A stretch of 22,995 nt of DNA from DASWRT01 sp036403035 (GTDB lineage Bacteria > Pseudomonadota > Alphaproteobacteria > ATCC43930 > CGMCC-115725), in the NCBI GenBank assembly GCA_036403035.1, contig DASWRT010000228.1, forward strand, positions 1-22,995, given 5' to 3'. A model generated the notes under the pieces. The model did no database searches, was not told the origin of the DNA, and was given only the letters and a program-made list of their open reading frames with translations. Below, one piece after another: positions 14,600 to 22,220 of the stretch (position 1 is its first letter; each line of letters starts with the position of its first letter). The position numbers and the translations under genes were made by a program.

Positions 14600-16269
14600 G
14601 CCTTGGTCCTCGGGCGGCAGGGCTGCACCGCGAGCGCGATCCCGGCATCGGCCAGCTCTGCGTCGCTCAGCGCGAAGTGCTCGAACGCGACGGTCATGTG
14701 ATCGTCGAAGAAGGTCTTGATCAGAGGCTCGATCGCGCCGCGGTCGAAATCGGGACGCACGACCTGCGTCGCGCCGTCGACCGCGGCGGCGAACTCGCCC
14801 TCGCGGGCGACCTCGACGCCGTTCTTGAAGACGTAGAGCGGCCGGGCGAATCGCTCCTCCGCATCGCCGCCCGCCTCGGCATAGACGGCGATGTCGGCGA
14901 CGGCGCCGGGCGCGAGATGGCCGCGATCCTGCAATCCGAGGATCCGGGCGGGGGCGGCGCGGGTCATGATCGCGATCTCGTCGAGCGTGTATTCGCGCGT
15001 CAGCGAGCCGAGAATCGTCGCCTTGCGCGCCGCCGGATGGATCTGCGCGAGGCAGTCGTTGCGGTATGCCCGGTCGGTCAGCAGCCGGATGAGCTGCGGA
15101 TAGCTGGCGAACGGGCCGCCGTTCGGGTGGTCGGTCGTCAGGAAGATCCGCCAGGGGTCCTCGACGAGCAGGAACAGCTCCAGCCCGATCGCCCATTGCA
15201 GCGCGTTGACGAAGTTCTTGTCGCGGTAGCGGAACGGCACGACGCCGCAGCCGCCGTCGCACTCGATGTCCATGCAGATCCACTTGTCGGGGGAGGCGAG
15301 CTTGCTGGTGCGCCACTGGGCCATCGTGTCGCCCGACGCGGTCACGGTCTGGCCGAACACGACCTGCCCGACATCGATGCTGACGTTCGGGTTGCGGTTG
15401 ACCGCCTCGGCGATGCGCGCGGCCGCCGACGAGAAATGCCGGTCGCCCTCCGTGCCGTAGCTGTGGAACTGGATGTGCGTCAGGTGGATCGGGAAGCCCT
15501 CGGCGGCGTCGATCGTCGCAAGCGTCGTCTCGACGTTGCCGGGGATGCCGAGATTGTTGCAGTGGGTGTGCAGCGGATGCGGCACGCCCAGCTCGTACAC
15601 GGCGCGGGCGAGCGCATGCACGATCCGGCGCGGCGTCACCTCGTACTGCGGTCCCTTCTCGTCGATGTCGAGGCTTCGCGCATTGAACTTGAAGGCGCTG
15701 ATGCCGCCGGGATTGACCGTCTTGACGCCGAGCGCCGCTGTCGCGTGCATCATCCAGGCGACGTAGTCGTTGATCCGCTCCTGCTCCGCACCGGCGGCGA
15801 GCAGGCGCAGCAGGAACTCGTCGTTGCCGAGCATCACGTAAGCGCCGCGGTCGATGACCGGCACGTCGGCGAATTCGAGATGCGCGGACCGCGCGTTCGC
15901 CGGGACCATCGCCGGCTCGAACGCCGCGGTGTAGCCCATCGCCGCATAGCGGTAGCCGGTCACGAAGGTCGTCGGCGTGTAGAGGCCGCCGCCCGACCGC
16001 CGCAGCGCGTCGTGCGCGCATGGATGGCCTTGATGGTCCTCCGTCATCAGCAGGCGCGACAGGTTGACCTTGCCGCCGGTGAGATGGCTGTGGATGTCGA
16101 TCCCGCCCGCCATCACCGTGGTCCCGGCAACGTCGATGACGCGGTCGGCCGCCCGCCCATCGGCCGGCGGCGCGACGATGCGGCCATCGTCGATATGGAT
16201 GTCGCGCACCCCGGTCCCATCGGGACCGGCGGGGTCGACGACGCGGCCTCCGGCGAGAACCGTAATCAT
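14596..16269 (-). CDS. fhcA: FhcA, catalytic hydrolase subunit of the formyltransferase/hydrolase complex
   Basis: This is a 557-residue member of the amidohydrolase superfamily, homologous to formylmethanofuran dehydrogenase subunit A. Zinc-site residues are visible: His60 and His62 in GGIDIHSHLTGGKVN, His234 in PLHTHCNNLG, and Asp380 in LTTDHPNGG. Lys183 in GVKTVNPGG is the probable carboxylated lysine by position. It hydrolyses the formyl-cofactor to formate, the last step of H4MPT-linked formaldehyde oxidation. The start at 16269 overlaps the fhcB stop as ATGA, and the stop overlaps the fhcD GTG. All visible active-site positions are intact, so the enzyme is probably functional. Confidence 0.96.
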   Translation of the reverse strand: MITVLAGGRVVDPAGPDGTGVRDIHIDDGRIVAPPADGRAADRVIDVAGTTVMAGGIDIHSHLTGGKVNLSRLLMTEDHQGHPCAHDALRRSGGGLYTPTTFVTGYRYAAMGYTAAFEPAMVPANARSAHLEFADVPVIDRGAYVMLGNDEFLLRLLAAGAEQERINDYVAWMMHATAALGVKTVNPGGISAFKFNARSLDIDEKGPQYEVTPRRIVHALARAVYELGVPHPLHTHCNNLGIPGNVETTLATIDAAEGFPIHLTHIQFHSYGTEGDRHFSSAAARIAEAVNRNPNVSIDVGQVVFGQTVTASGDTMAQWRTSKLASPDKWICMDIECDGGCGVVPFRYRDKNFVNALQWAIGLELFLLVEDPWRIFLTTDHPNGGPFASYPQLIRLLTDRAYRNDCLAQIHPAARKATILGSLTREYTLDEIAIMTRAAPARILGLQDRGHLAPGAVADIAVYAEAGGDAEERFARPLYVFKNGVEVAREGEFAAAVDGATQVVRPDFDRGAIEPLIKTFFDDHMTVAFEHFALSDAELADAGIALAVQPCRPRTKA

Positions 16270-17570
16270 TCGGCGCCTCCGGCCGCGGCCGGCGCTGCCG
16301 CCGCCGGCAAATGGGAGAGGATCGCCTGCATCGCCTGCGCGGCGCTCGGCGCGGCGTTCGGCCGGGCGGCGGCGAGCGGCAGGGAGATCACCGTATCCGA
16401 GCGCACCACGGTGCCGGCATGGTCGATTCCGGGACAGCCGACGCGGATCTCGACCGCGGGCGGCGCGGCCAAGGTGACATCGCCGGCGACGACCGCGATC
16501 GTCGGGATGCCGGCCGCGGCTTCCGGCGGCGGTTGCGGATCGATCGCCGCAACCCAGAGCAGCGCGTCGGCCTCTCCGGCGGAAAGGAGGCGCATTGCGT
16601 CATAGGCCCACGGGTCGTGCACCGGCACGCCGTCCGCGAAGGAGATCCGGACCGGCCAGCCGCTCTGCCACAGCATCGCCTGCACCGCTCCCAGCGCATT
16701 GCCGCTGCCGCCGAGCGGCAACCCGGCGCAGCGCGTCGTCTCGTTGAGCCGGCGGACGAGACGCGTAACGGCGTCCACGACGAGCCCCCCACCCTCGTTG
16801 GCGAGCGAGGCCGCGTCCCAGACCACGACCGAATACCGCGCCGCCAGAAACCGGCCGGCAAGGTTCCTGAGGGCGGGGGCCGGGACGCCGCCAGCCTCGT
16901 CGCGCCGCAGCGTCCGCCCGGCGACGAGCAGGCCGAGCGCGCCGATCGCCTCCGCCAGTTCGCCGGGCCTGACCGCGAGGCGTGACGATGCAGGCACCGC
17001 ATCCGGTGCCGAACCCGCGTCGCCGAGAAAGACGACATCCGGCGGACCGGCGCGGTAGAGCGGTTTCGGATTTTTGACGAGGCGCTCGAAAAAGCGCGGG
17101 AAGGACGGCGTCGGATCGCGCCCGACGATCAGGATGAGATCGGCGCGGTTCGCGACCTCGGCGAAGGTCGTGGTCATCCATCCGCTGGACTGCACCTCCG
17201 CGAGGTTGGTAAGCACCGCGGCGCTGCGCGCATGATCGATGATCGCGCCGGTCCGGTCGGCGAGCGCCAGCGCTGCGCGGATGCCGGCGAGGTCGGCGCT
17301 GAGACCCGCGATCACCGGCTGCCGGGCCGCCGCGAGGAGGCATGCCGCCGCCGCCGCCGCCTCGTCCAGGCTGGCCGGCGCGCCGGCCACGGCATGCCGT
17401 GCCGATGCCGCCGCCGCTGTATCGCGGGCGAAGCCCGCAGCGGCAAGCGGGCAGCCGCGCGTGTCGACGCTGCCGGCGCCGTCGCTCCGCAGGTCGTCGC
17501 AGGCGAGGCCGCAGAACGGACAGGTGATGGGCGACAGCACCGCAGCGTCGGGCACGGCCGCCGAACTCAC
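16266..17570 (-). CDS. fhcB: FhcB, subunit B of the formyltransferase/hydrolase complex
   Basis: This is a 434-residue protein starting at GTG 17570, overlapping the pcd stop as GTGA. It is homologous to the molybdopterin-type subunit B of formylmethanofuran dehydrogenase. A Cys-rich N-terminus (Cys17, Cys20, Cys24 in ITCPFCGLACDD) recalls an iron-sulphur binding region, followed by a molybdopterin-oxidoreductase-like fold (SSGWMTTTFAEVANRADLILIVG; PLGGSGNALGAVQAMLWQSG). Bacterial FhcB proteins are known to lack the redox-active site of the archaeal enzyme, since the bacterial complex hydrolyses rather than oxidises. The role is structural or cofactor-binding. It is Ala-rich, with a long Ala/Pro tail. 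The frame runs open to 18005 but the part upstream of 17570 is antisense or out of frame with pcd. Confidence 0.94.
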   Translation of the reverse strand: MSSAAVPDAAVLSPITCPFCGLACDDLRSDGAGSVDTRGCPLAAAGFARDTAAAASARHAVAGAPASLDEAAAAAACLLAAARQPVIAGLSADLAGIRAALALADRTGAIIDHARSAAVLTNLAEVQSSGWMTTTFAEVANRADLILIVGRDPTPSFPRFFERLVKNPKPLYRAGPPDVVFLGDAGSAPDAVPASSRLAVRPGELAEAIGALGLLVAGRTLRRDEAGGVPAPALRNLAGRFLAARYSVVVWDAASLANEGGGLVVDAVTRLVRRLNETTRCAGLPLGGSGNALGAVQAMLWQSGWPVRISFADGVPVHDPWAYDAMRLLSAGEADALLWVAAIDPQPPPEAAAGIPTIAVVAGDVTLAAPPAVEIRVGCPGIDHAGTVVRSDTVISLPLAAARPNAAPSAAQAMQAILSHLPAAAAPAAAGGAE

Positions 17571-17968
17571 GCGCCCTGCCGCGGCGGCGACTTGTCGTGC
17601 TTGATGTAGGCGAAGCGCTGATCGTCGGTCGGCGTACCTTCGAGGGCGCTGCCCTCCGCCGGCCGCCAGTGCACGAACTCCTCGATGCGCTGCGCCAGCT
17701 CGAAGTCCTTGTCGGTGATGCCCTTGGCCGTATGAGTCTGGAGGCGTACCTCGACCCAGGCGTAGGAGGCGGTGATGTCCGGATGGTGCCACGCGGCTTC
17801 GGCGAGATGGCCGACGGCGTTGATCACCATGAGCGTGCCCTTCCAACCGGCGGTCCGGTACTTGCGGCGGATCCAGCCGCCTTCGTAGGTCCAATGCGGG
17901 AGCGTCTCGACGAGCCGGGTCCGGATCTCCTGGTCGTCGTACGTGCGCTCGGCCTTCCGCTCCGCCAT
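17567..17968 (-). CDS. pcd: Pterin-4a-carbinolamine dehydratase-like protein
   Basis: This is a 133-residue protein. GGGAGGG about 6 bases before the ATG at 17968 is a strong ribosome site. The core of about 100 residues carries the dehydratase motif EAAWHHPD (Glu57, His61, His62, Pro63, Asp64) and THTAKGITDKDFELAQRIE with His79. A polar tail of about 30 residues follows. Pcd homologues recur in H4MPT gene islands of methylotrophs, where they are suspected to act in methanopterin synthesis or recycling rather than in phenylalanine hydroxylation. It is the first gene of the pcd-fhcBADC series and is divergent from the RFAP synthase gene. Confidence 0.93.
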   Translation of the reverse strand: MAERKAERTYDDQEIRTRLVETLPHWTYEGGWIRRKYRTAGWKGTLMVINAVGHLAEAAWHHPDITASYAWVEVRLQTHTAKGITDKDFELAQRIEEFVHWRPAEGSALEGTPTDDQRFAYIKHDKSPPRQGA

Positions 17969-18080
17969 GTCGAGCCCTCCCTTTGCCGCCGTAGGGCAAT
18001 GTCATTTATCTCCGGCGAGCGTTCAGTCTATCCTCACCGTTCGCTGACACAAAATTAACTATGTTTGAGGGGGAAAGGCG
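17969..18080. promoter_or_regulatory. Divergent promoter region between pcd-fhc and the RFAP synthase operon
   Basis: These 112 bases must drive both arms of the H4MPT island. Leftward, TTGTGT, 16 bases, then TAGACT is a candidate promoter that resembles the xoxF candidate TTGTCG-N17-TAGCAT. The rightward side is AT-rich near 18050-18066. Assignments are by eye only. Confidence 0.4.
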
Positions 18081-19088
18081 CTGGCACGACAGATCCGCAG
18101 CGTCGAGGTCCTCGCCCCGGCGCGCCTCCATCTGGGCTTCCTCGACCTGCACGGCGGACTCGGCCGCCGGTTCGGCAGCCTCGGCCTGACGATCGAGGGG
18201 ATCGGCACGCGCGTCCGCCTGCGGCCCGCGGCGGCGGGTGCCGTGAGCGTGGCCGCCGCGCCCGAGCGCGCCGCGTCCTATCTGCGCAAGGCGCAGGATG
18301 CGTTCGGCCTTCCCGCGCCTGTCGATCTCGCCATCGCGGAGACGATCCCGGAGCATGCCGGCCTCGGCTCCGGCACGCAGCTTGGGCTGGCGGTCGCCGC
18401 CGCGCTCACCCGCCTGCACGGCCGCGCGGTCCCGGCGCGAGCGCTCGCCGACGCCGTCGACCGCGGCGCCCGCTCCGGCATCGGCATCGGCGCGTTCGAG
18501 AGCGGCGGGTTCCTGGTCGACGGCGGACGGGCAGCGACCGCCGCTTCCGCGGGAGCGGCGCCGATCGTCGCGAGATTGCCTTTCCCCGAGGACTGGCCGA
18601 TCCTGCTGATCTTCGATGCGGCGCGGCAGGGACTGCACGGCCGCGCCGAGACGGCCGCCTTCGGACAACTGCCCGAGTTTACCGAACAGCTTGCCGGACG
18701 GCTGTGCCGCGTGGTCCTGATGCAGCTCCTGCCGGGCATCGCGGAACGCGACCTCGCCGCGACGTCGGCGGCGCTGCGCGAGATCCAGGCCCGCGTCGGC
18801 GACCATTTCGCCGCCGCCCAGGGCGGAAGGTTCGCAAGCCCCGCCGTCGCCGACGCGCTCGCCTGGCTCGAAGCGGAGGGCGTCGCCGGCATCGGGCAAA
18901 GCTCCTGGGGACCGACCGGCTTCGCGATCGTCGACGACGAGAAACGCGCGCAGACGTTGGCACGGCACATCGGCAACCGTATCGGCGCGGGCACGCTCGC
19001 CTGCCGCATCGTGCGGGCCCGCAACGCCGGCGCCGCGATCACGGAAGAGCGACAGGCAGAGGAAGACAGGGAAGGAGCAGCCCGATGA
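18081..19088 (+). CDS. mptG: Beta-ribofuranosylaminobenzene 5'-phosphate synthase homologue (GHMP-kinase-like)
   Basis: This is 335 residues if started at CTG 18081. The frame is certain: homology-like sequence begins at once (VEVLAPARLHLGFLDL, then GLGRRFGSLGLTIEG). It continues with the GHMP motif PEHAGLGSGTQLG (residues 90-102), SGIGIGAFESGGF, and GIGQSSWGPTGF. It makes the arylamine ribose precursor of methanopterin and is called mptG in archaea and orf4 in Methylorubrum. No ATG, GTG or TTG lies between the in-frame stop at 18066-18068 and GTG 18243, and starting at that GTG would lose 54 conserved-looking residues. GAGGG lies 9 bases before the CTG, so a CTG start is likely. Alternatively, one missing G in the run at 18069-18073 would join the frame to ATG 18061. 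It overlaps mtdB as ATGA. Confidence 0.88.
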   Translation: MARQIRSVEVLAPARLHLGFLDLHGGLGRRFGSLGLTIEGIGTRVRLRPAAAGAVSVAAAPERAASYLRKAQDAFGLPAPVDLAIAETIPEHAGLGSGTQLGLAVAAALTRLHGRAVPARALADAVDRGARSGIGIGAFESGGFLVDGGRAATAASAGAAPIVARLPFPEDWPILLIFDAARQGLHGRAETAAFGQLPEFTEQLAGRLCRVVLMQLLPGIAERDLAATSAALREIQARVGDHFAAAQGGRFASPAVADALAWLEAEGVAGIGQSSWGPTGFAIVDDEKRAQTLARHIGNRIGAGTLACRIVRARNAGAAITEERQAEEDREGAAR

Positions 19089-20017
19089 GCAACGACGGCG
19101 ATCCGAAAAGCGGCGGCAATGCCGCGCCGCGCATCCTCCATTTCCTGACGCCGCTGCCGAACGTCAGCCCGTTCGACGTCAACATGGCGATCGATTCCGG
19201 CTTCGCCGTCGCGAGCTATACCGGGATCGCGCTCGGCGACGTGACCGCGCTGACGCAGGACGCGATGTTCTCGCGCGCGCCGCAGGACGCGCCGAAGACC
19301 TGCCTGTTCATCGGCGGGCGCGACGCGGCGCTCGCCATGGAGATGGCGGAAGCCGCCCGCAAGGCGATGTTCCCGCCCTTCCAGAACTCGGTCTTCGCCG
19401 ATCCGAACGGGGCCTTCACGACGGCGGCGGCGATGATCGCCTGCATCGAGCGGCAGCTTCGCCGCGACGGCGGGAGCACGCTCGCCGGCCGCCGCATCGT
19501 GGTGATCGGCGCGAAGGGGATCGTCGGCGGGATCGCCGGCTTGATCGCCGCCGAGGCCGGCGCTGACGTCACGCTCGTCGCGCATGACCGGAGCGGCGCG
19601 GTGGCGGCGAAGGCCGCCGACTTCGAGCAGCGATTCCATGTCAAGATGGCGGCTGCCGTGGGCAGCACGTCCGACGAGCGCAAGGCGGCGCTGCGCGACG
19701 CGGAGGTCGTGCTGGCCGCCGGCCGCGCCGGAGTGCAGGTGGTCTCGCGCGACGAGCTGGCGGCCGCGAGCGGGACCTTGAAGGTCGTCGTCGACGTGAA
19801 CGCCGTGCCGCCGCTCGGCGTCGAAGGGCTGGCGGTCGACGCGGACGGCGTGCCGCTCGGGATCGGAGACGCGAAGGGGATCGGCGCGCTCGCGGTCGGG
19901 AACATCAAGTTCAAGACCCAGCATCGGCTGCTGCGCCGCATTCACGCGGCGGACAAGGCGTACTTCATCGCCTACCGCGAGGCATACGAGGCAGCGAAGG
20001 AGCTTGCCGCTTCGTGA
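19085..20017 (+). CDS. mtdB: MtdB, NAD(P)-dependent methylene-H4MPT dehydrogenase
   Basis: This is a 310-residue protein. The ATG at 19085 overlaps the upstream stop (ATGA) and AAGGAG lies about 9-10 bases before it. The N-terminal catalytic part contains TPLPNVSPFDVNMAIDSGF and KAMFPPFQNSVFADPNGAFTTA. The Rossmann part has RRIVVIGAKGIVGGIAGLIAAEAGADVTLVAHD at about 136-168, and the end has the GIGALAVGNIKFKTQHRLL segment. It oxidises methylene-H4MPT, formed from formaldehyde, to methenyl-H4MPT and passes electrons to NAD or NADP. The choice of MtdB over the NADP-only MtdA rests on gene context and the overall sequence and is not a direct test of cofactor use. The start of the protein carries about 13 extra polar residues before the conserved PRILHFLTPL. 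Confidence 0.93.
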   Translation: MSNDGDPKSGGNAAPRILHFLTPLPNVSPFDVNMAIDSGFAVASYTGIALGDVTALTQDAMFSRAPQDAPKTCLFIGGRDAALAMEMAEAARKAMFPPFQNSVFADPNGAFTTAAAMIACIERQLRRDGGSTLAGRRIVVIGAKGIVGGIAGLIAAEAGADVTLVAHDRSGAVAAKAADFEQRFHVKMAAAVGSTSDERKAALRDAEVVLAAGRAGVQVVSRDELAAASGTLKVVVDVNAVPPLGVEGLAVDADGVPLGIGDAKGIGALAVGNIKFKTQHRLLRRIHAADKAYFIAYREAYEAAKELAAS

Positions 20018-21210
20018 CCGGCGGACCGGCGATGCCGCCGCCGCTCGCCGCGGTAGCGCTCTCGGCACGCACGCTGGCGCAGGCCGCGCGGCGGGCCGGC
20101 GAGCCGTGCGTCGCGCTCGACCTGTTCAGCGATGCCGATACGGCCGCCGCCGCCGTCGCCATGGCGCCGTTGCGCGGCGATTTCGGGCGCGGGTTCGACC
20201 GCGGCGACCTGCTCGGCACGCTGCGCTCGCTGCGCGGACGCGTTGCCGGCGTCGTGTACGGCGCGGGCTTCGAGAGCGCCCCAGATCTGCTCGACGAGAT
20301 CGGCGGCGTCCTGCCGCTCGTCGGCAACGGCGCGGCGGCGGTGCGCCGCGTCAAGGAACCCGCCGCGCTCGCCGCGCTGTTCGCGCAAGCCGGCCTGCCG
20401 CATCCGGAGATCGCGCGGGGACCTCCGCCTCGGGACGGCGGCGAGTGGGTCGCCAAGCAGGAGGGCGGCTCGGGCGGCGAGCACGTCGTCCCGGCGGACA
20501 CCATTCGGCGGCAACCGGGCGTTGCCGGCGATCCAGGGCTCTATTTCCAGCGCCGCGTGCCCGGCGAGGCGCTGTCGGCGTTGTTCCTCGCGGACGGACG
20601 CCGCCGCGCCCTCGTCATCGGCTTCACCCTGCAATGGCCCAGCCCGACGCCGGCCGCGCCATACCGCTTCGGCGGCTGCGCGGGACCGGTAGCGCCCGCC
20701 GCGTCCCTCGCGCGCCGGATCGCAGAGGCGTGCGACGCGCTGGTCGAGATGACGGGGCTGGTCGGGCTGAACAGTCTCGACCTCCTGATCGACGGCGATG
20801 GCGGCGCGGTCCATGCGATCGAGATCAACCCGCGCCCCGGCGCGACGCTCGACGTCTTCGATGCGCTCTGCGCGCCTCCGCTCTGGCGGCTGCATTGCGA
20901 GGCGGCGATCCGGGGATCGCTGCCGGACCGCGTCGCGCTGAGGGAAGGCACGGCGCGCGCCGCCGGCATTCTCCACGCGCCGGCGCGGCTCTCCGTCGAC
21001 ACGTCGCTGCGCTGGCCGGCGTGGGTCGCGGACCGGCCGGCGGCGGGCAGCGGGATCGAGGCGGGGATGCCGCTCTGCACGGTGCAGGCGTCGGCGGCCG
21101 ATGCCGGCGCGGCGCGCCGACGCGTCGAGGAGCGTGCCCGCCTGCTCTGCTCCGCCCTGCCCTTCGACGATGCCGGACACAGCCGCCAGCGGCTGAGGAG
21201 GAACGCATGA
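20014..21210 (+). CDS. ATP-grasp protein of the H4MPT island (orf5 type)
   Basis: This is a 398-residue protein starting at GTG 20014, which overlaps the mtdB stop as GTGA; AAGGAG lies some 11 bases before it. ATG 20032 is a possible alternative but lacks a ribosome site. The middle holds an ATP-grasp fold: EWVAKQEGGSGGEHV (about 144-158) binds nucleotide, and AIEINPRPGATLDVFD holds the metal ligands Glu270 and Asn272. The C-terminal 100 residues resemble a biotin-carboxylase-type end domain. It matches the conserved protein called Orf5 in methylotroph H4MPT clusters, to my recollection in COG2232. Such proteins join a carboxylate to an amine using ATP. A role in cofactor side-chain assembly is likely, but the substrate is unknown. 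Confidence 0.88.
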   Translation: MTGGPAMPPPLAAVALSARTLAQAARRAGEPCVALDLFSDADTAAAAVAMAPLRGDFGRGFDRGDLLGTLRSLRGRVAGVVYGAGFESAPDLLDEIGGVLPLVGNGAAAVRRVKEPAALAALFAQAGLPHPEIARGPPPRDGGEWVAKQEGGSGGEHVVPADTIRRQPGVAGDPGLYFQRRVPGEALSALFLADGRRRALVIGFTLQWPSPTPAAPYRFGGCAGPVAPAASLARRIAEACDALVEMTGLVGLNSLDLLIDGDGGAVHAIEINPRPGATLDVFDALCAPPLWRLHCEAAIRGSLPDRVALREGTARAAGILHAPARLSVDTSLRWPAWVADRPAAGSGIEAGMPLCTVQASAADAGAARRRVEERARLLCSALPFDDAGHSRQRLRRNA

Positions 21211-22208
21211 CCACTGCGCCGTCACCTGCACCTGCCGGACGCCCGAGCGTCAACCGGCTCGCCGCGCCGCTGGTGGAGCGCCTCGTCGCCGACGCCGCCA
21301 TGCTGCGCATCGCCGTCTCGCGCGACGCGAGCGGCGCGACGCTGGTCGACGCCGGCATCGCAGTGCCGGGCGGCATCGAGGCCGGACGCCGGATGGCGGA
21401 GATCTGCCTCGCCGGCCTCGGCGACGTGCAGGTCGCGGCAACCGCCGCCGGTGCGCCGTGGCCCTGGACGGTGACGGTGCGGACAAGCGATCCCGTGCTC
21501 GCCTGCCTCGCCAGCCAGTACGCCGGCTGGAGCCTGTCGCACGACGAAGGCGACGACAAATTCTTCTCGCTGGGCTCCGGTCCCGGACGGGCGCTCGCCG
21601 CGAAGGAGGAGCTGTTCGGCGAACTCGGCTACAAGGATTCGTCGGACAACGCCGTGCTCGTCCTCGAAACCGACAAGCCGCCGCCGACGGCGCTGGTGCG
21701 GCGGGTCGCCGAGGCGTGCGGCATCGAGCCGGCGCGCCTCACCTTCGTGCTGGCGCCGACGATGAGCCTTGCCGGCAGCATGCAGGTCGTCGCCCGCTCG
21801 CTGGAGGTCGCGCTGCACAAGGCGCACGCGCTCAAGTTCCCGCTCGACCGCATCGTCGACGGGATCGGGACGGCGCCGCTGCCCCCGCCCGCCCCCGACT
21901 TCGTCGCCGCGATGGGCCGCACCAACGACGCCGTGCTCTACGGCGGCACGGTCCAGCTTTTCGTCGACGGACCCGAGGACGAAGCAGCGGCGCTGGCGGA
22001 GCGGCTGCCGAGCCGCGCCAGCGCCGATTACGGCAAGCCGTTCGCCGAGATATTCGCGGCGGTGAAGGGCGATTTCTACAAGATCGACCCGATGCTCTTC
22101 AGCCCCGGCCTCGTCTTCGTGACCGCGCTGAAGACCGGCCGTACCTTCCGGCGCGGCGGACTGGACGAGGCGGTGCTGCGGCGCTCCTTCGCGCTCGACG
22201 CGGCCTGA
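21207..22208 (+). CDS. mch: Mch, methenyl-H4MPT cyclohydrolase
   Basis: This is a 333-residue protein. GAGGAGG lies 5-6 bases before the ATG at 21207, which overlaps the upstream stop as ATGA. Family stretches: SVNRLAAPLVERLVADA at the start, then LASQYAGWSLSHDEG and DDKFFSLGSGPGRALAAKEELF, then GYKDSSDNAVLVLE, RLTFVLAPTMSLAGSMQVVARSLE, and GKPFAEIFAAVKGDFYKIDPMLFSP. It converts methenyl-H4MPT to formyl-H4MPT in the cytoplasm, between MtdB and Fhc. The sequence is complete and the length matches the family. It lies 12 bases before the next gene of the same operon. Confidence 0.96.
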   Translation: MTTAPSPAPAGRPSVNRLAAPLVERLVADAAMLRIAVSRDASGATLVDAGIAVPGGIEAGRRMAEICLAGLGDVQVAATAAGAPWPWTVTVRTSDPVLACLASQYAGWSLSHDEGDDKFFSLGSGPGRALAAKEELFGELGYKDSSDNAVLVLETDKPPPTALVRRVAEACGIEPARLTFVLAPTMSLAGSMQVVARSLEVALHKAHALKFPLDRIVDGIGTAPLPPPAPDFVAAMGRTNDAVLYGGTVQLFVDGPEDEAAALAERLPSRASADYGKPFAEIFAAVKGDFYKIDPMLFSPGLVFVTALKTGRTFRRGGLDEAVLRRSFALDAA

Positions 22209-22220
22209 GGAAAGGACGCG

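Noticed and set aside
14677..16605. 642-codon open frame on the plus strand
   Set aside because: It is antisense to fhcA and part of fhcB and shows only Arg/Val/Asp-rich low-complexity sequence.
18065..20017. 650-codon frame spanning two genes
   Set aside because: Its first half is out of frame with the RFAP synthase and its second half is mtdB. The ATGA overlap places the mtdB start at 19085, so the fusion is not real.
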